Shown here: piece by piece, positions 30,371-40,457 of the stretch
Position numbering within the stretch: the stretch's first letter is position 1
Layout: each line of letters starts with the position of its first letter
NCBI GenBank assembly: GCA_023807065.1
Contig: JAJJLU010003497.1
Coordinates: forward strand, 1 to 64,000
Length of the DNA stretch: 64,000 nucleotides
DNA from: Isotricha intestinalis
Taxonomy: Eukaryota; Ciliophora; Litostomatea; Vestibuliferida; Isotrichidae
Direction: 5' to 3'
The notes under the pieces: model-generated
Databases searched by the model: none
Told to the model about the DNA's origin: nothing
The model's input: the letters and a program-made list of their open reading frames with translations, nothing else
Translations under genes and position numbers: made by a program

Positions 30371-33351
30371 TTAAAATTCATCAGCCCAGTTTTGATCATA
30401 ATCAGGAGGAAATTCTTCTTTTTCTTTTTTTTTAGGAACAATATGATCACTAGACACCATATCTTCATATAAATTTTCTTGATTTAAATATTGAGATAAA
30501 TCACTAGTATGAGGAATATAAGGAGGAGTTAATTTAAAATCATTTAATTGATCAAAATCAAAATCACTGAAAAAAGCTTTTTGTTTTAAAATAGAAACAT
30601 TACAAATTCTTTCATTTACTTTTTTAGCAAGTAAATCAGCAATTAAAGTATTGACATTAGCATATTTAACATTTTCAGAAGGGAAGAAAAAATCTTTACG
30701 TAAAATTTCTTTATAAATTTCTATAACTTCACTAGCATAATGTCCAAAAGGATACATACCATAAAAAATTTCATACATACAAATTCCAACAGACCAAAAA
30801 TCACAACTTAAAGAATAACCTTTTCCTTGTAAAATTTCAGGAGCAATATAATGGGGAGTTCCAATGACAGTTGAAGTATAATCTGTTAATACTTTTGCAG
30901 TTCCAAAATCTATCATTTTTAAATAACCATTTGAATCAATCATAATATTACTTGGTTTTATATCTCTATGAGCTACTAATTTTTTTTGTAGATAATCTAA
31001 CATTAATAACATACTTCCTATATAAAATTGTGTTTCATATATATTTTTTTTTACAACTCGAGACGATAAATATTCATCTAAATTTTTCCCATTTACATAT
31101 TCAATTAATAAAAAACAGTAAAATGAATTTTTCATACTTTTTACCATTTTTACTATAAATGGATGATCTAAACTTAACATTATTCTTCTTTCATTTACAA
31201 AATATTTTGCTAAAATTTTTTGTTTATCTACACTTCTTCTTGATATTGCTTTAATTGCATAAATATTTTTTTTATTATGAACTAAAGAAACAGAACCAAA
31301 TTTTCCTTTTCCTAAAAATTTAATATAATGTAAATCACTTAAAGTAATAGAAGTATCTTGTAAAGATAATTTTTTAATAAGGAAATTTTTAATATTTTTA
31401 TCATCAATTATCATTTCAAACTCAGTTTTTGATAAAGCATAACATACTATTTTTTCTAATGCAGTTACAGTTGCAGTTCTTTTTACAGTTTCATTTGATA
31501 ATAAAACATTTTCTCCGAAACAATTTCCACTTTCTAAATCTCTTATAAAAGTTCCTTCTTTTGTTATTTTTACTCTTCCTTTAGAAATTAAATAAAATGT
31601 ATCTCCTGTTTGACCTTCTTCTACTATAATATCATTTTCTTTAAATTTTAATTTTTTTAATTTTGTTGCAAGTAATTCCAAAGTTTTTTCTGAAAGATTT
31701 TTAAATAAATATAACTTTTTTAATTTGCTTATTCTATTTAAAATATTTAAAGGTTTTTCTTCATTTAAATTTATTTTCATTATTTTTGCTAAATTTACTA
31801 TAGGAGATTCTAATGTTATACAATCTGGATTTGCGATTAAATTTTCTGGAATATCATTTTGAAAATCTTTAAATAAATGTTCACCTAATATTCCTCCTTT
31901 ACTTGCAATTAATTCAGAATCATTTTCTTTAATAATTGAACCTTCAATAACAACAATTAATTTTTTATTAATTGATTTTAACTTGTCTGTACTTTTAGGA
32001 TTATATATTCTTTCTTGTTTAGAGTAAATTTTAATTTTAAAACTTTTAAAAATTTCATTCATTAAAGATTCAATAAATATAGTTTTTAAAATTTCATTTT
32101 TTTCAATAGCATATTTAAAAAAACAATATAAAATAACATCAATATATTTATTTCCTAATGCTTCTTTTAAATCATTTCTAGATAATTCATAACAAAGGGT
32201 TTTTTGTAAAGCAAATACATCAACCCCTCTTTTAACATCAATTAAAATAGCATTTTGACCAAAATAATCATTATTACCTAATTTTCTAATTTCTTTTATT
32301 CCAATTCTACAAGAAACTAAACCATCTTTTATTATATATAAAGTATCACCAACTTCACCTCTTGATATTATTTGTTCACATTGTTTAAATTCTTTTAATT
32401 TTATTTTCTGAGCAACATTATATTTATAAACATTATCTAAGGATTTAAAAATTGAAATTGTGTTTAAAAAATTAAATCTGTCTTTTAATGTATATTCATT
32501 TATTCTTTTTAATATATCTCTAAATGATTCACCATCTATAATAAATACTTCAACTCTATCAATACATTTTAAAGTCTCTTCTCTTTTTTTTTTGGTAATT
32601 AGACTTAATTCTCCAAAACATTCCCAAGGAGAATAATTTTTCTTTTTTTTTCCTTGAACTGAAGCTTCAACATTTCCTGAAGCTAAAATATAAAAAAAAT
32701 TTCCTTCATCACCTTCTTCATAAATAATTCTTCCTTTTGGAAAAGGAAAATAAATTAATTCATTTAAAACTAAATTTAAAACTTCTTTTGTAATATCTTT
32801 AAACAAAAAATGAACACTTAAGGATTGTCTAATATTTTTTTCTTCTTCATTGGTCATTATATGAGCTTTACCAGTTAAAGGTAAATTTTTTATATTTTCA
32901 GATTCATCATCATATTCACCTAAATTTAATTCATTTTCATTATTAATTGAACTTTTTGTTCCTTTTTTAGAAAAAGCAAATTGAGTTATCGTTTTTTTAT
33001 GCTTATAAATCTGATTTAAAATTGCTTCTCCACTTTTTAATTTTATTTCGTCTTTATCTATACATAAACTTCTTATTCTCATTTCTCTTCTTTGAAAAGA
33101 TCCATTATTTATATTTTCATTATTACCATTTGAAACATTTTCATCATTTAAATTTATTTTCTCTTTTTTTTCGATTTTTTTATTTAATATTGAGTGAATT
33201 TCTTCTCCATTATCATTCTCTATCTTTTCATTTTGTATTTGTCCATTTTCTACTGGAATTTCTCCATAATTCCCATTTTTACCTAATTTTTATGATATTT
33301 TTTATTTAATTTTAATATACCTTGACATAGACAATTAGCTACTTGTCCCAT
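30371..33351 (-). CDS. cGMP-dependent protein kinase (PKG), four cNMP domains
   Basis: Exon 1 33,321-33,351, intron 33,283-33,320 (38 nt, GTATAT...TAG), exon 2 30,371-33,282, stop TAA; 980 residues. Splicing restores the N-terminus MGQVANCLCQG, an N-myristoylation plus palmitoylation signal like that of apicomplexan PKG. Four cyclic-nucleotide domains follow (about 171-270, 277-375, 405-500, 535-640). The third lacks a recognisable phosphate-binding cassette. The fourth is best conserved (FGENVLL...KRTATV). The kinase domain (about 663-920) has LGKGKFG, HRDIKPSN, IDFGTAK, a GTPHYIAPE loop and an AGC tail ending NWADEF. It is the expected effector of cGMP signalling. The first 1.4 kb of the locus is duplicated at 36,558-37,973. 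Confidence 0.92.
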
Positions 33352-33865
33352 ATTATTTTTTTATTTATTTTTAAATTTTTTTAAAAATATTCAAAAGCCT
33401 TTTAATTTTATATATTGATTTTTACATAATTTTTATTTGATTATAGATTTGTTTTTTTTTAATTTACTTTGGAATATTGTAAAATTTTATAAGTATTTTT
33501 TTTATTAAATAAATAATTATAAAATTACTTAATCATTGAATTATTATTTATATGAAAAAGATTAAAGATTATAAAAAATATTTTTAATAAAGGTTGAAGT
33601 TTGTAAAATCTTTTTAAAAATTTGAATCATTTTTGAGAATGGTTTTCTATTTTGGTTTTTTGTTAAAAAAATTCATTCTAAAATTCTTTCAGATATGTTT
33701 TTTTTTTATATTTTTTAGTTGATTTATTATTATAATTTTATTATTCAATTTTTTTCTTTTATCTCCTATTATCTTTTCATTTATCCAAAAATCATTTTCT
33801 TTTAATTCATATAATTCTGTTCTTTTTTTCTTCTAAATATATTCAAAACTTTTATTATTTTTCAT
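32450..33865. repeat. 1,416-bp direct repeat, copy 1 (PKG 5' half and upstream)
   Basis: Matches 36,558-37,973 at a constant offset of 4,108 bp, so there is no net insertion or deletion. Every part I compared was identical except position 33,857 (A) against 37,965 (G). It starts within the first cNMP domain of PKG and ends about 510 bp upstream of the PKG start codon. Confidence 0.9.
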
Positions 33866-33925
33866 AATAAAAAAGTAATTTTTGGGATAACTTCTTTTTC
33901 CATTATAAAATTCATATTCTAATAG
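33689..33925 (-). pseudogene. Coding relic upstream of PKG
   Basis: On the minus strand a frame reads LLEYEFYNGKRSYPKNYFFI then MKNNKSFEYI, one in-frame TAG, then KKKRTELYELKENDFWINEK and on to a TGA at 33,689. Composition and word use are coding-like, and the length is about 78 codons. A related copy lies upstream of the truncated PKG copy (about 37,797-38,010), where the part beyond 37,973 has diverged (YYPKN, stop, FLY). It is probably a remnant exon. The gene family is unknown. Confidence 0.4.
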
Positions 33926-33975
33926 TTAAAAATAATTTTTCAAATTTAATAAAATATTGATTTATTATTTTAAAT

Positions 33976-36429
33976 ATGTTAAGCAATAATATGGATAAAT
34001 ATAAAATCTATGAAATATTACATAAATCTTTTGGTCTCCAAAAATTTTTATCACAATTAAATGATTTTTTTCAAAAAAACGATGAAGAAATAAATTTTTA
34101 TTATAATAAATTGAAATCTTATGGAGGTCAATATCCAAAAGAATCAAATGGAAAAAATCAATTATTTTTAAAAAACGGAGAAGATTTCTTATATATTTCA
34201 AATGATGAAAATACTATTCAATTAAAATTTGAATATTTAAAAAGAATTGAAATTCATAAAAAAGATAATATAAAAGAATATTTATGGTCTTTTAACAATC
34301 GTTACAGTATGTTTATATTAAAAAAAACATTAGATAATCCTTCAATAAAAACATCAGATGAAGAATATTACTCACTTAATGCTTCTCCTGATTTTGAGAA
34401 AACTTTTGAAATATCAATTGATAAAATAATTTATGACCATAATTCCTTTGAAGAAAAAAAATTAAATGAAATTTATCAATTATTTCATTCAAATCAATTC
34501 AAATCTTATAATCAATATTTAATAGAAATTTTTCCTGAATATGAGGGTATGACTGAGTTTAAGAAAACAAAAATAAAATATTCAATAGATTATATGGATA
34601 GATTAAGTGAATGTAATTATTATTTTTATAATAATAAAATAGGATTAACTGTTTATTTTTTAAAAAATATAAAAGATTATTCATCAATTTTTAAAGAAAA
34701 AAGCCTTTATATTGATGTTAATTTTATTTTTACAGTAACAAATATTAATAGATTAAGAAATTATTTTTATTATTTTGTTTCAATATTTAAAGATGAAAAT
34801 GAGGATTATTTATATTTATGTTCCAATATTAAAAATTTAATTCAACCATCAAAAGAAAAAGATGATATACTGAAAGAAATAATATATTTATTAGGTAATA
34901 ATTATATTATTCTTTTTGATAATATATATACTGAACAACAATTTAATAGAATTCAAAATATTCTAAATTATGAAATGTATCAAAAATTCAAAATAAAAAA
35001 TCTTTTTTATATTCAATTTAATTCATCTACAATTAATTTATTTCAATTTTATTATCAATATTTGGAATTTATATCATTTAATGACATTGAATCAATTAAT
35101 GTATTAGATGATTTTTCGGTGGTAGACATTGATAATTATGAAAATAATATAAAAAAGGAATTTCAAGAAATTGAGAATCTAAATTATAATTTAATAACTT
35201 TTTTAAAAATAAAATATTATATTTCTAATACATTTATTCCAATTTATCTTGTCAATCTATTTACTTTACAATTCTTTTATAAATTTATTATTCTTCAATT
35301 GAATCTAAAGAAAAAAATAAAAATTAGATTTCGTAATAATATAATTAAAAATGTAGCTCAAACTTTTTTTGAGAAATATTATATTGAATATATTAATAAA
35401 AATATAGATGAACTTCATAAAATTATTTCAAATTCTCAAGAAGGAGGATTCCTTGAAAAAAATATTATTTTAGATTTGATTACTGATGTAAACAAAAATT
35501 ATTTATTAAAGATTGAAATTGATTCCATTTATTGTTTTAAAAATTTTAATGAAACAAATATTGATAATATAAAAAATAAATCAAATATGGTTTTTATTCA
35601 AACCACTGATAATGCTCCCAAATATGATTTTTCTCTCCTTTATTCTTATATTGAAGAAAATAATAATAAATCAATATATTTAGATTCATATCAAGTTGGA
35701 ATTAAAAAAACAAATGATGATTTAAATAAATTAGATTCAAATATAATTCTTTTTGATTTAAGTTATTTTGCTTATAAAATAAAAATATTAACAGGTAAAA
35801 AAATAGATAAAATATCTTTTAATATAATAACAATATCTAAAACCCAAAATGATATTCAATTTGAAAATATGAAACAATTTTGTAAGAATAAATCATATAA
35901 TTTCCTTATTTATGATCCTAAAGAATCTTTATTTTATACATTTGATAATAATAATGAAATAAAAAAAATAGAAAATATAGTAAATCCTAAATTATCATAT
36001 TATTCTCCAATTAACATCTTCAAAGATAATTTACAATTCGATGAAATCCCAAACAAATATCCAATAGAAAAGGATAAAGAAAAAAAATTACCAAAACAAG
36101 TTTGTGAAATTCTTCAAAAAGTTGAAATAAATGTCAAAGCTAGTATGTTAATTGCAAAATTTAATGTGAATATGTTAAAATATTTAGATTTTTTTGTTTC
36201 ATTTAATAATTATGTTTTATATTTTAAACTTGAAAAAGAAGAATATTTTATTTATGAGAAAAATATTTATTCTGTAACTGAAAAAAAGATAATAACATTA
36301 AATATGAATCAAAATTTATCTTTTAATTTATATATTTATTTAATAATAATTGATAGTTATCAAAATCCTTTGTTTTCAGTATCTGCTAAAAATAAGTATA
36401 TTGGCAAAAAAATAAAATCGAATAATTAA
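33976..36429 (+). CDS. Putative Crinkler/RHS-like NTPase-nuclease protein
   Basis: 817 residues, stop TAA, Asn/Ile/Tyr-rich. I suggest two domains. Residues about 225-390 look like a degenerate STAND-type P-loop NTPase: KIGLTVYFLKNI where a GxxGxGKT loop should be (the Lys replaced by Leu), KSLYIDVNFIF as the following strand, and a Walker-B-like NNYIILFDNIY. Residues about 495-660 resemble a PD-(D/E)xK fold: GGFLEKNIILDLI helix, TTDNAPKYDFSLLY with the Asp, then SIYLDSYQVG. This NTPase plus nuclease order is that described for Crinkler-RHS (CR) proteins of protists and fungi, often multicopy and linked to mobile DNA. The gene sits exactly between the two PKG direct repeats. The family call is tentative. 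No other function is recognised. Confidence 0.4.
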   Translation: MLSNNMDKYKIYEILHKSFGLQKFLSQLNDFFQKNDEEINFYYNKLKSYGGQYPKESNGKNQLFLKNGEDFLYISNDENTIQLKFEYLKRIEIHKKDNIKEYLWSFNNRYSMFILKKTLDNPSIKTSDEEYYSLNASPDFEKTFEISIDKIIYDHNSFEEKKLNEIYQLFHSNQFKSYNQYLIEIFPEYEGMTEFKKTKIKYSIDYMDRLSECNYYFYNNKIGLTVYFLKNIKDYSSIFKEKSLYIDVNFIFTVTNINRLRNYFYYFVSIFKDENEDYLYLCSNIKNLIQPSKEKDDILKEIIYLLGNNYIILFDNIYTEQQFNRIQNILNYEMYQKFKIKNLFYIQFNSSTINLFQFYYQYLEFISFNDIESINVLDDFSVVDIDNYENNIKKEFQEIENLNYNLITFLKIKYYISNTFIPIYLVNLFTLQFFYKFIILQLNLKKKIKIRFRNNIIKNVAQTFFEKYYIEYINKNIDELHKIISNSQEGGFLEKNIILDLITDVNKNYLLKIEIDSIYCFKNFNETNIDNIKNKSNMVFIQTTDNAPKYDFSLLYSYIEENNNKSIYLDSYQVGIKKTNDDLNKLDSNIILFDLSYFAYKIKILTGKKIDKISFNIITISKTQNDIQFENMKQFCKNKSYNFLIYDPKESLFYTFDNNNEIKKIENIVNPKLSYYSPINIFKDNLQFDEIPNKYPIEKDKEKKLPKQVCEILQKVEINVKASMLIAKFNVNMLKYLDFFVSFNNYVLYFKLEKEEYFIYEKNIYSVTEKKIITLNMNQNLSFNLYIYLIIIDSYQNPLFSVSAKNKYIGKKIKSNN

Positions 36430-36545
36430 CTAATATGCTCTTATAACTTAACTTCTAATTCTAAATAAATAATAAAAATTTTTTTTTAAATTTAATTAAT
36501 ATCTTGTAAGAAATATTATAAGAAAATTGTTTTCAAGTCACAGAA

Positions 36546-37459
36546 TTATGAAAATATAATTGAAATTGTGTTTAAAAAATTAAATCTGTCTTTTAATGTA
36601 TATTCATTTATTCTTTTTAATATATCTCTAAATGATTCACCATCTATAATAAATACTTCAACTCTATCAATACATTTTAAAGTCTCTTCTCTTTTTTTTT
36701 TGGTAATTAGACTTAATTCTCCAAAACATTCCCAAGGAGAATAATTTTTCTTTTTTTTTCCTTGAACTGAAGCTTCAACATTTCCTGAAGCTAAAATATA
36801 AAAAAAATTTCCTTCATCACCTTCTTCATAAATAATTCTTCCTTTTGGAAAAGGAAAATAAATTAATTCATTTAAAACTAAATTTAAAACTTCTTTTGTA
36901 ATATCTTTAAACAAAAAATGAACACTTAAGGATTGTCTAATATTTTTTTCTTCTTCATTGGTCATTATATGAGCTTTACCAGTTAAAGGTAAATTTTTTA
37001 TATTTTCAGATTCATCATCATATTCACCTAAATTTAATTCATTTTCATTATTAATTGAACTTTTTGTTCCTTTTTTAGAAAAAGCAAATTGAGTTATCGT
37101 TTTTTTATGCTTATAAATCTGATTTAAAATTGCTTCTCCACTTTTTAATTTTATTTCGTCTTTATCTATACATAAACTTCTTATTCTCATTTCTCTTCTT
37201 TGAAAAGATCCATTATTTATATTTTCATTATTACCATTTGAAACATTTTCATCATTTAAATTTATTTTCTCTTTTTTTTCGATTTTTTTATTTAATATTG
37301 AGTGAATTTCTTCTCCATTATCATTCTCTATCTTTTCATTTTGTATTTGTCCATTTTCTACTGGAATTTCTCCATAATTCCCATTTTTACCTAATTTTTA
37401 TGATATTTTTTATTTAATTTTAATATACCTTGACATAGACAATTAGCTACTTGTCCCAT
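36546..37459 (-). CDS. Truncated PKG copy: myristoylated single cNMP-domain protein
   Basis: Exon 1 37,429-37,459 and exon 2 36,546-37,390, with the same 38-nt intron as PKG; spliced length 876 nt, 291 residues. It matches residues 1 to about 287 of PKG and then ends after a few new codons (NTISIIFS). It keeps the MGQVANC acylation signal and only the first cyclic-nucleotide domain, with no kinase. It also keeps the whole PKG upstream region present in copy 1, so it could be expressed. It may be a dead fragment, or a cGMP-binding decoy or membrane-anchored inhibitor. There are no stops within the copied part, which is expected from recent origin and is not proof of function. Confidence 0.6.
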
Positions 37460-37973
37460 ATTATTTTTTTATTTATTTTTAAATTTTTTTAAAAATATTC
37501 AAAAGCCTTTTAATTTTATATATTGATTTTTACATAATTTTTATTTGATTATAGATTTGTTTTTTTTTAATTTACTTTGGAATATTGTAAAATTTTATAA
37601 GTATTTTTTTTATTAAATAAATAATTATAAAATTACTTAATCATTGAATTATTATTTATATGAAAAAGATTAAAGATTATAAAAAATATTTTTAATAAAG
37701 GTTGAAGTTTGTAAAATCTTTTTAAAAATTTGAATCATTTTTGAGAATGGTTTTCTATTTTGGTTTTTTGTTAAAAAAATTCATTCTAAAATTCTTTCAG
37801 ATATGTTTTTTTTTTATATTTTTTAGTTGATTTATTATTATAATTTTATTATTCAATTTTTTTCTTTTATCTCCTATTATCTTTTCATTTATCCAAAAAT
37901 CATTTTCTTTTAATTCATATAATTCTGTTCTTTTTTTCTTCTAAATATATTCAAAACTTTTATTGTTTTTCAT
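36558..37973. repeat. 1,416-bp direct repeat, copy 2
   Basis: Near-identical copy of 32,450-33,865 (see that entry). The left edge joins unrelated sequence at 36,557. To the right of 37,973 the two copies diverge but still share TTTTTGGGATAA about 35 bp on, so the edge there looks like the end of a conversion or recombination tract within older, already diverged homologous DNA. Confidence 0.9.
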
Positions 37974-38120
37974 TCTCTTGAATTAAATATATAAAAATTA
38001 ATTTTTGGGATAATAATTTTTATATCTATAAAAAAATGAAAAATTAAATAACTGTCCAAACAAATATAATTAAAATTAAAAAATAAATAAATAATTAATT
38101 GTTTAATATAAAGCTTTATT
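37974..38120. other. Intergenic DNA beyond repeat copy 2
   Basis: Contains the diverged upstream part of the relic described at 33,689-33,925, and the 3' flank of the following minus-strand gene. Together with the non-coding part of copy 2 (37,460-37,973) it makes a 661-bp gene-free interval. Confidence 0.4.
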
Positions 38121-39325
38121 TTAACCTATAGTAGAATTCATAGAAGCAGTCATCATTGGGGATTTACCACTTAAATTTTTATACATTTCCCGAACATCAT
38201 AATCATCAGCATAAATTTTATCTTCATTAATATCATTAAGAAATTTCTCAAATTCAGGAGCAGTTAATGTTCTACTTTCTTCTAAAGTTTCTAATTGATT
38301 TCTTTTATATAATCTTTTCTTTCCTGGAATCTTTGATTCAAAATGTCTTTCAAAATCACATAAATTTTTTCCTCTGACATATAAATGAGCCATTTCTCCC
38401 ATTTCTTTCACTGTATTTTCACCATATGGAATTAAAGATAAATAAGGATTTCTATCAAATGTTTTTAAATATTTTTTATTTATTAAAGGTTTTCTACATT
38501 TTAAAACAGTTTTTGGGCTTTTTTCAAAAAATCTTCCCCAGAAAGGATTATCATTTGTTCTTATATTTATATAACAATCTCTATGTCCAATAAAATTTTT
38601 TGGTCTTCTTAAATTATAATACCAAGAATTATCTCCTAATTTTAATTCATTTGGAATTTTATCTGATATTGTTCTTAATATTGCATTTTTAAATTGAAAA
38701 GAATCTATATTTGTCATCAATAATTGCTCCCTTGTTTTATGTGTTTTTTTCATTATATAATTTTCCATTGTATGATATCTTTTTTCTGAATCTATATAAT
38801 CTTTTAAATTTTTTTGTTGATTTTTTAATCTGTCTTGAATTAATGTTGGTAGTTGTTTTAAAATTTCTTCATTAGTTTTTATTTTATTTTTTTCTGTTTG
38901 ATTTCTCATATCTAAATATAAATTATGTAACATTTTCCCATCTAAAACATCATAATCAGCTCCTTTCCTTTTTAAAGTTTGTGCTTGAGATTCATAAGTT
39001 CTATGACTTAAATTACCAGATGCAGACATTTTCTTTGATATAATATTTTGAGGTTTTTTAATCATATTACTTCTTTTTATTATATTTGGATCACCGACAT
39101 AAGAATAAGGTACTATTTCATTTTTTTGATTATATCTTGGTCCTTTCGGTTTTCTTCCTACATATATATGAGAGTCTAAACGTAAATAATTGTCTTCATC
39201 ATCAAAAAAATTGTCTATATCTTTAATTATTTCTGTTTTATTATCATGTTGTTTAAGTGAAGTTAATACTAAACTTTTTTTGGGGCAGGTTCATTAAAAA
39301 AATCACGAATCTCTTCGGATTTCAT
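38121..39325 (-). CDS. Conserved-looking hypothetical protein with a frame break at an A7 run
   Basis: The intact part (314 codons from 39,065) begins MIKKPQNIISKK and ends TAA. The frame stays open upstream to about 39,280 (SLVLTSLKQHDNKTEI..., LRLDSHIYVGRKPKGPRYNQ...). A start at 39,325 (MKSEEIRDFFNEPAPKK) runs into a stop just after a coding-strand A7 run (39,275-39,281). One extra base, or a -1 slip on A-AAA-AAA, joins the two into about 401 residues. The sequence is rich in Arg, Tyr and Pro and looks well conserved (PYGENTVKEMGEMAHLYVRG). I cannot name the family. A sequencing or assembly slip is the simplest explanation, since no GT-AG intron fits. Confidence 0.6.
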
Positions 39326-39655
39326 ATTTTTTTATGTAATATTTTTAATTATTTATTAAATCTATCTTCATTTATTCTAAATAAATAATAAAAATAATTA
39401 AAAGAATTATATTTTTAAATTTTTATATTATAAAATTTAATTTACCAAAAATATTATCTAATTATATATAATTATTTATTTAGATGAAAATATTTTAATA
39501 TCGAGATGAACTTTGTTTAAAGGGATTCTTTATTTTTTTCTTTTTCTTTATTTTTTTCTTCATCATTATATAAATTTTTGAATCGAATCCTATTTTTTTA
39601 ATTTTTTTTAACAATTCTTTTTTAAACATTTCTTCATCTTCTTTATTTTTTTTTT

Positions 39656-40440
39656 TTAAACATCAAGATATTTACTGAAAATTTCATTTGAGTCAACTTC
39701 TTCAAATTTCCTAATTTTTTTTCTTTCCTTTAAAAAGCTAAAAAATCCAACATCATAAGAACCAGGGAATTGTCTATCATGTTCACCTTTAACTAAATCA
39801 TCTAACCCATTGAAAATAAATGATAATCCTAAAGTTGCTCCTAAAATACTTTCAGATATTCCCAATCCTTTCAAAACTTTAATATATATGGAAATGCATT
39901 TATAGTTCTTATTCCTAAACCAATTGCTAATCCCATTGATGCAATTCCTATTGTTAAAGCTATTATTATTTTCAATAGGGAAGCTTTTTCAGTAAAGAAA
40001 AAAACATTTTCAAGCCCATTATCACATAAAATATCAAAATATTTTTGATAATAATATGGGATTTCTCTATCCTTTTTTTTTCCATTATTCTCTTTAAATA
40101 TTTTCATATTATTTTCCTCATCAAATATATTTTTCCTTAAATTTTCATTATTATTATTTTTATTAATTTTTTTATTCTGAAAATTATTATTTTGAATTAA
40201 ATTATTTTTTTCAATGCTATTATTATCTTTATTACTTTCTTTATCTTTATCATTTTCAATAGGAAATTTTTTTATTTCATCAGTCCATTGATAATTCATA
40301 ATTAATTCATTAGTTTTTGGAGAACCATAAGCAGTATAAATATCTCCAATATCATAAGCTCTTTTATTATCATTTAAAGAAAAATATATTAATTCATGTG
40401 GTATCCAAAACTCAGAAATTGGAATTAAATAAAGAATCAT
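39656..40440 (-). CDS. Hypothetical membrane protein with a frame break
   Basis: Two frames, 39,871-40,440 (189 codons, starting MILYLIPISEFW) and 39,656-39,874 (72 codons), meet at a TATATAT tract around 39,885, where a one-base change would link NAFPYI to KVLKGLGISES. Alternatively a 44-nt GTTTAG...AAAG intron could be removed, but it does not share the GTA...TAG ends of the other introns. The joined protein has an Asn/Lys-rich middle, a hydrophobic segment (LLKIIIALTIGIASMGLAIG) and possibly a second. After the TAA at the 3' end, a coding-like Lys-rich frame continues behind an A12 run, so the true C-terminus may lie near 39,530. The start codon is only 17 bp from the end of the bacterial block, so the 5' end may be cut off. 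Confidence 0.5.
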
Positions 40441-40457
40441 TTTTGGATTTATTTTAA

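Noticed and set aside
33022..33309. 95-codon plus-strand ORF, repeated at 37,130-37,417
   Set aside because: It is an antisense shadow of PKG exon 2; its repetition only reflects the direct repeat.
39275..39325. A 42-nt intron (GTTTAG...AACAG) resolving the frame break in the 38,121-39,325 gene
   Set aside because: Removing it leaves AAA TAA in frame, and its ends differ from the GTA...TAG pattern of all other introns.
39885..39930. A 44-nt intron (GTTTAG...AAAG) in the 39,656-40,440 gene
   Set aside because: It restores the frame but lacks the GTA start and TAG end, and would delete a hydrophobic stretch that reads as coding. A one-base error at the TA tract is simpler.
1..40440. UAG or UAA recoding as in many ciliates
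   Set aside because: The eukaryotic genes end cleanly at TAA or TGA and have long frames without in-frame stops. No TAG stop was seen, but about twenty genes with three TGA are too few to infer reassignment.
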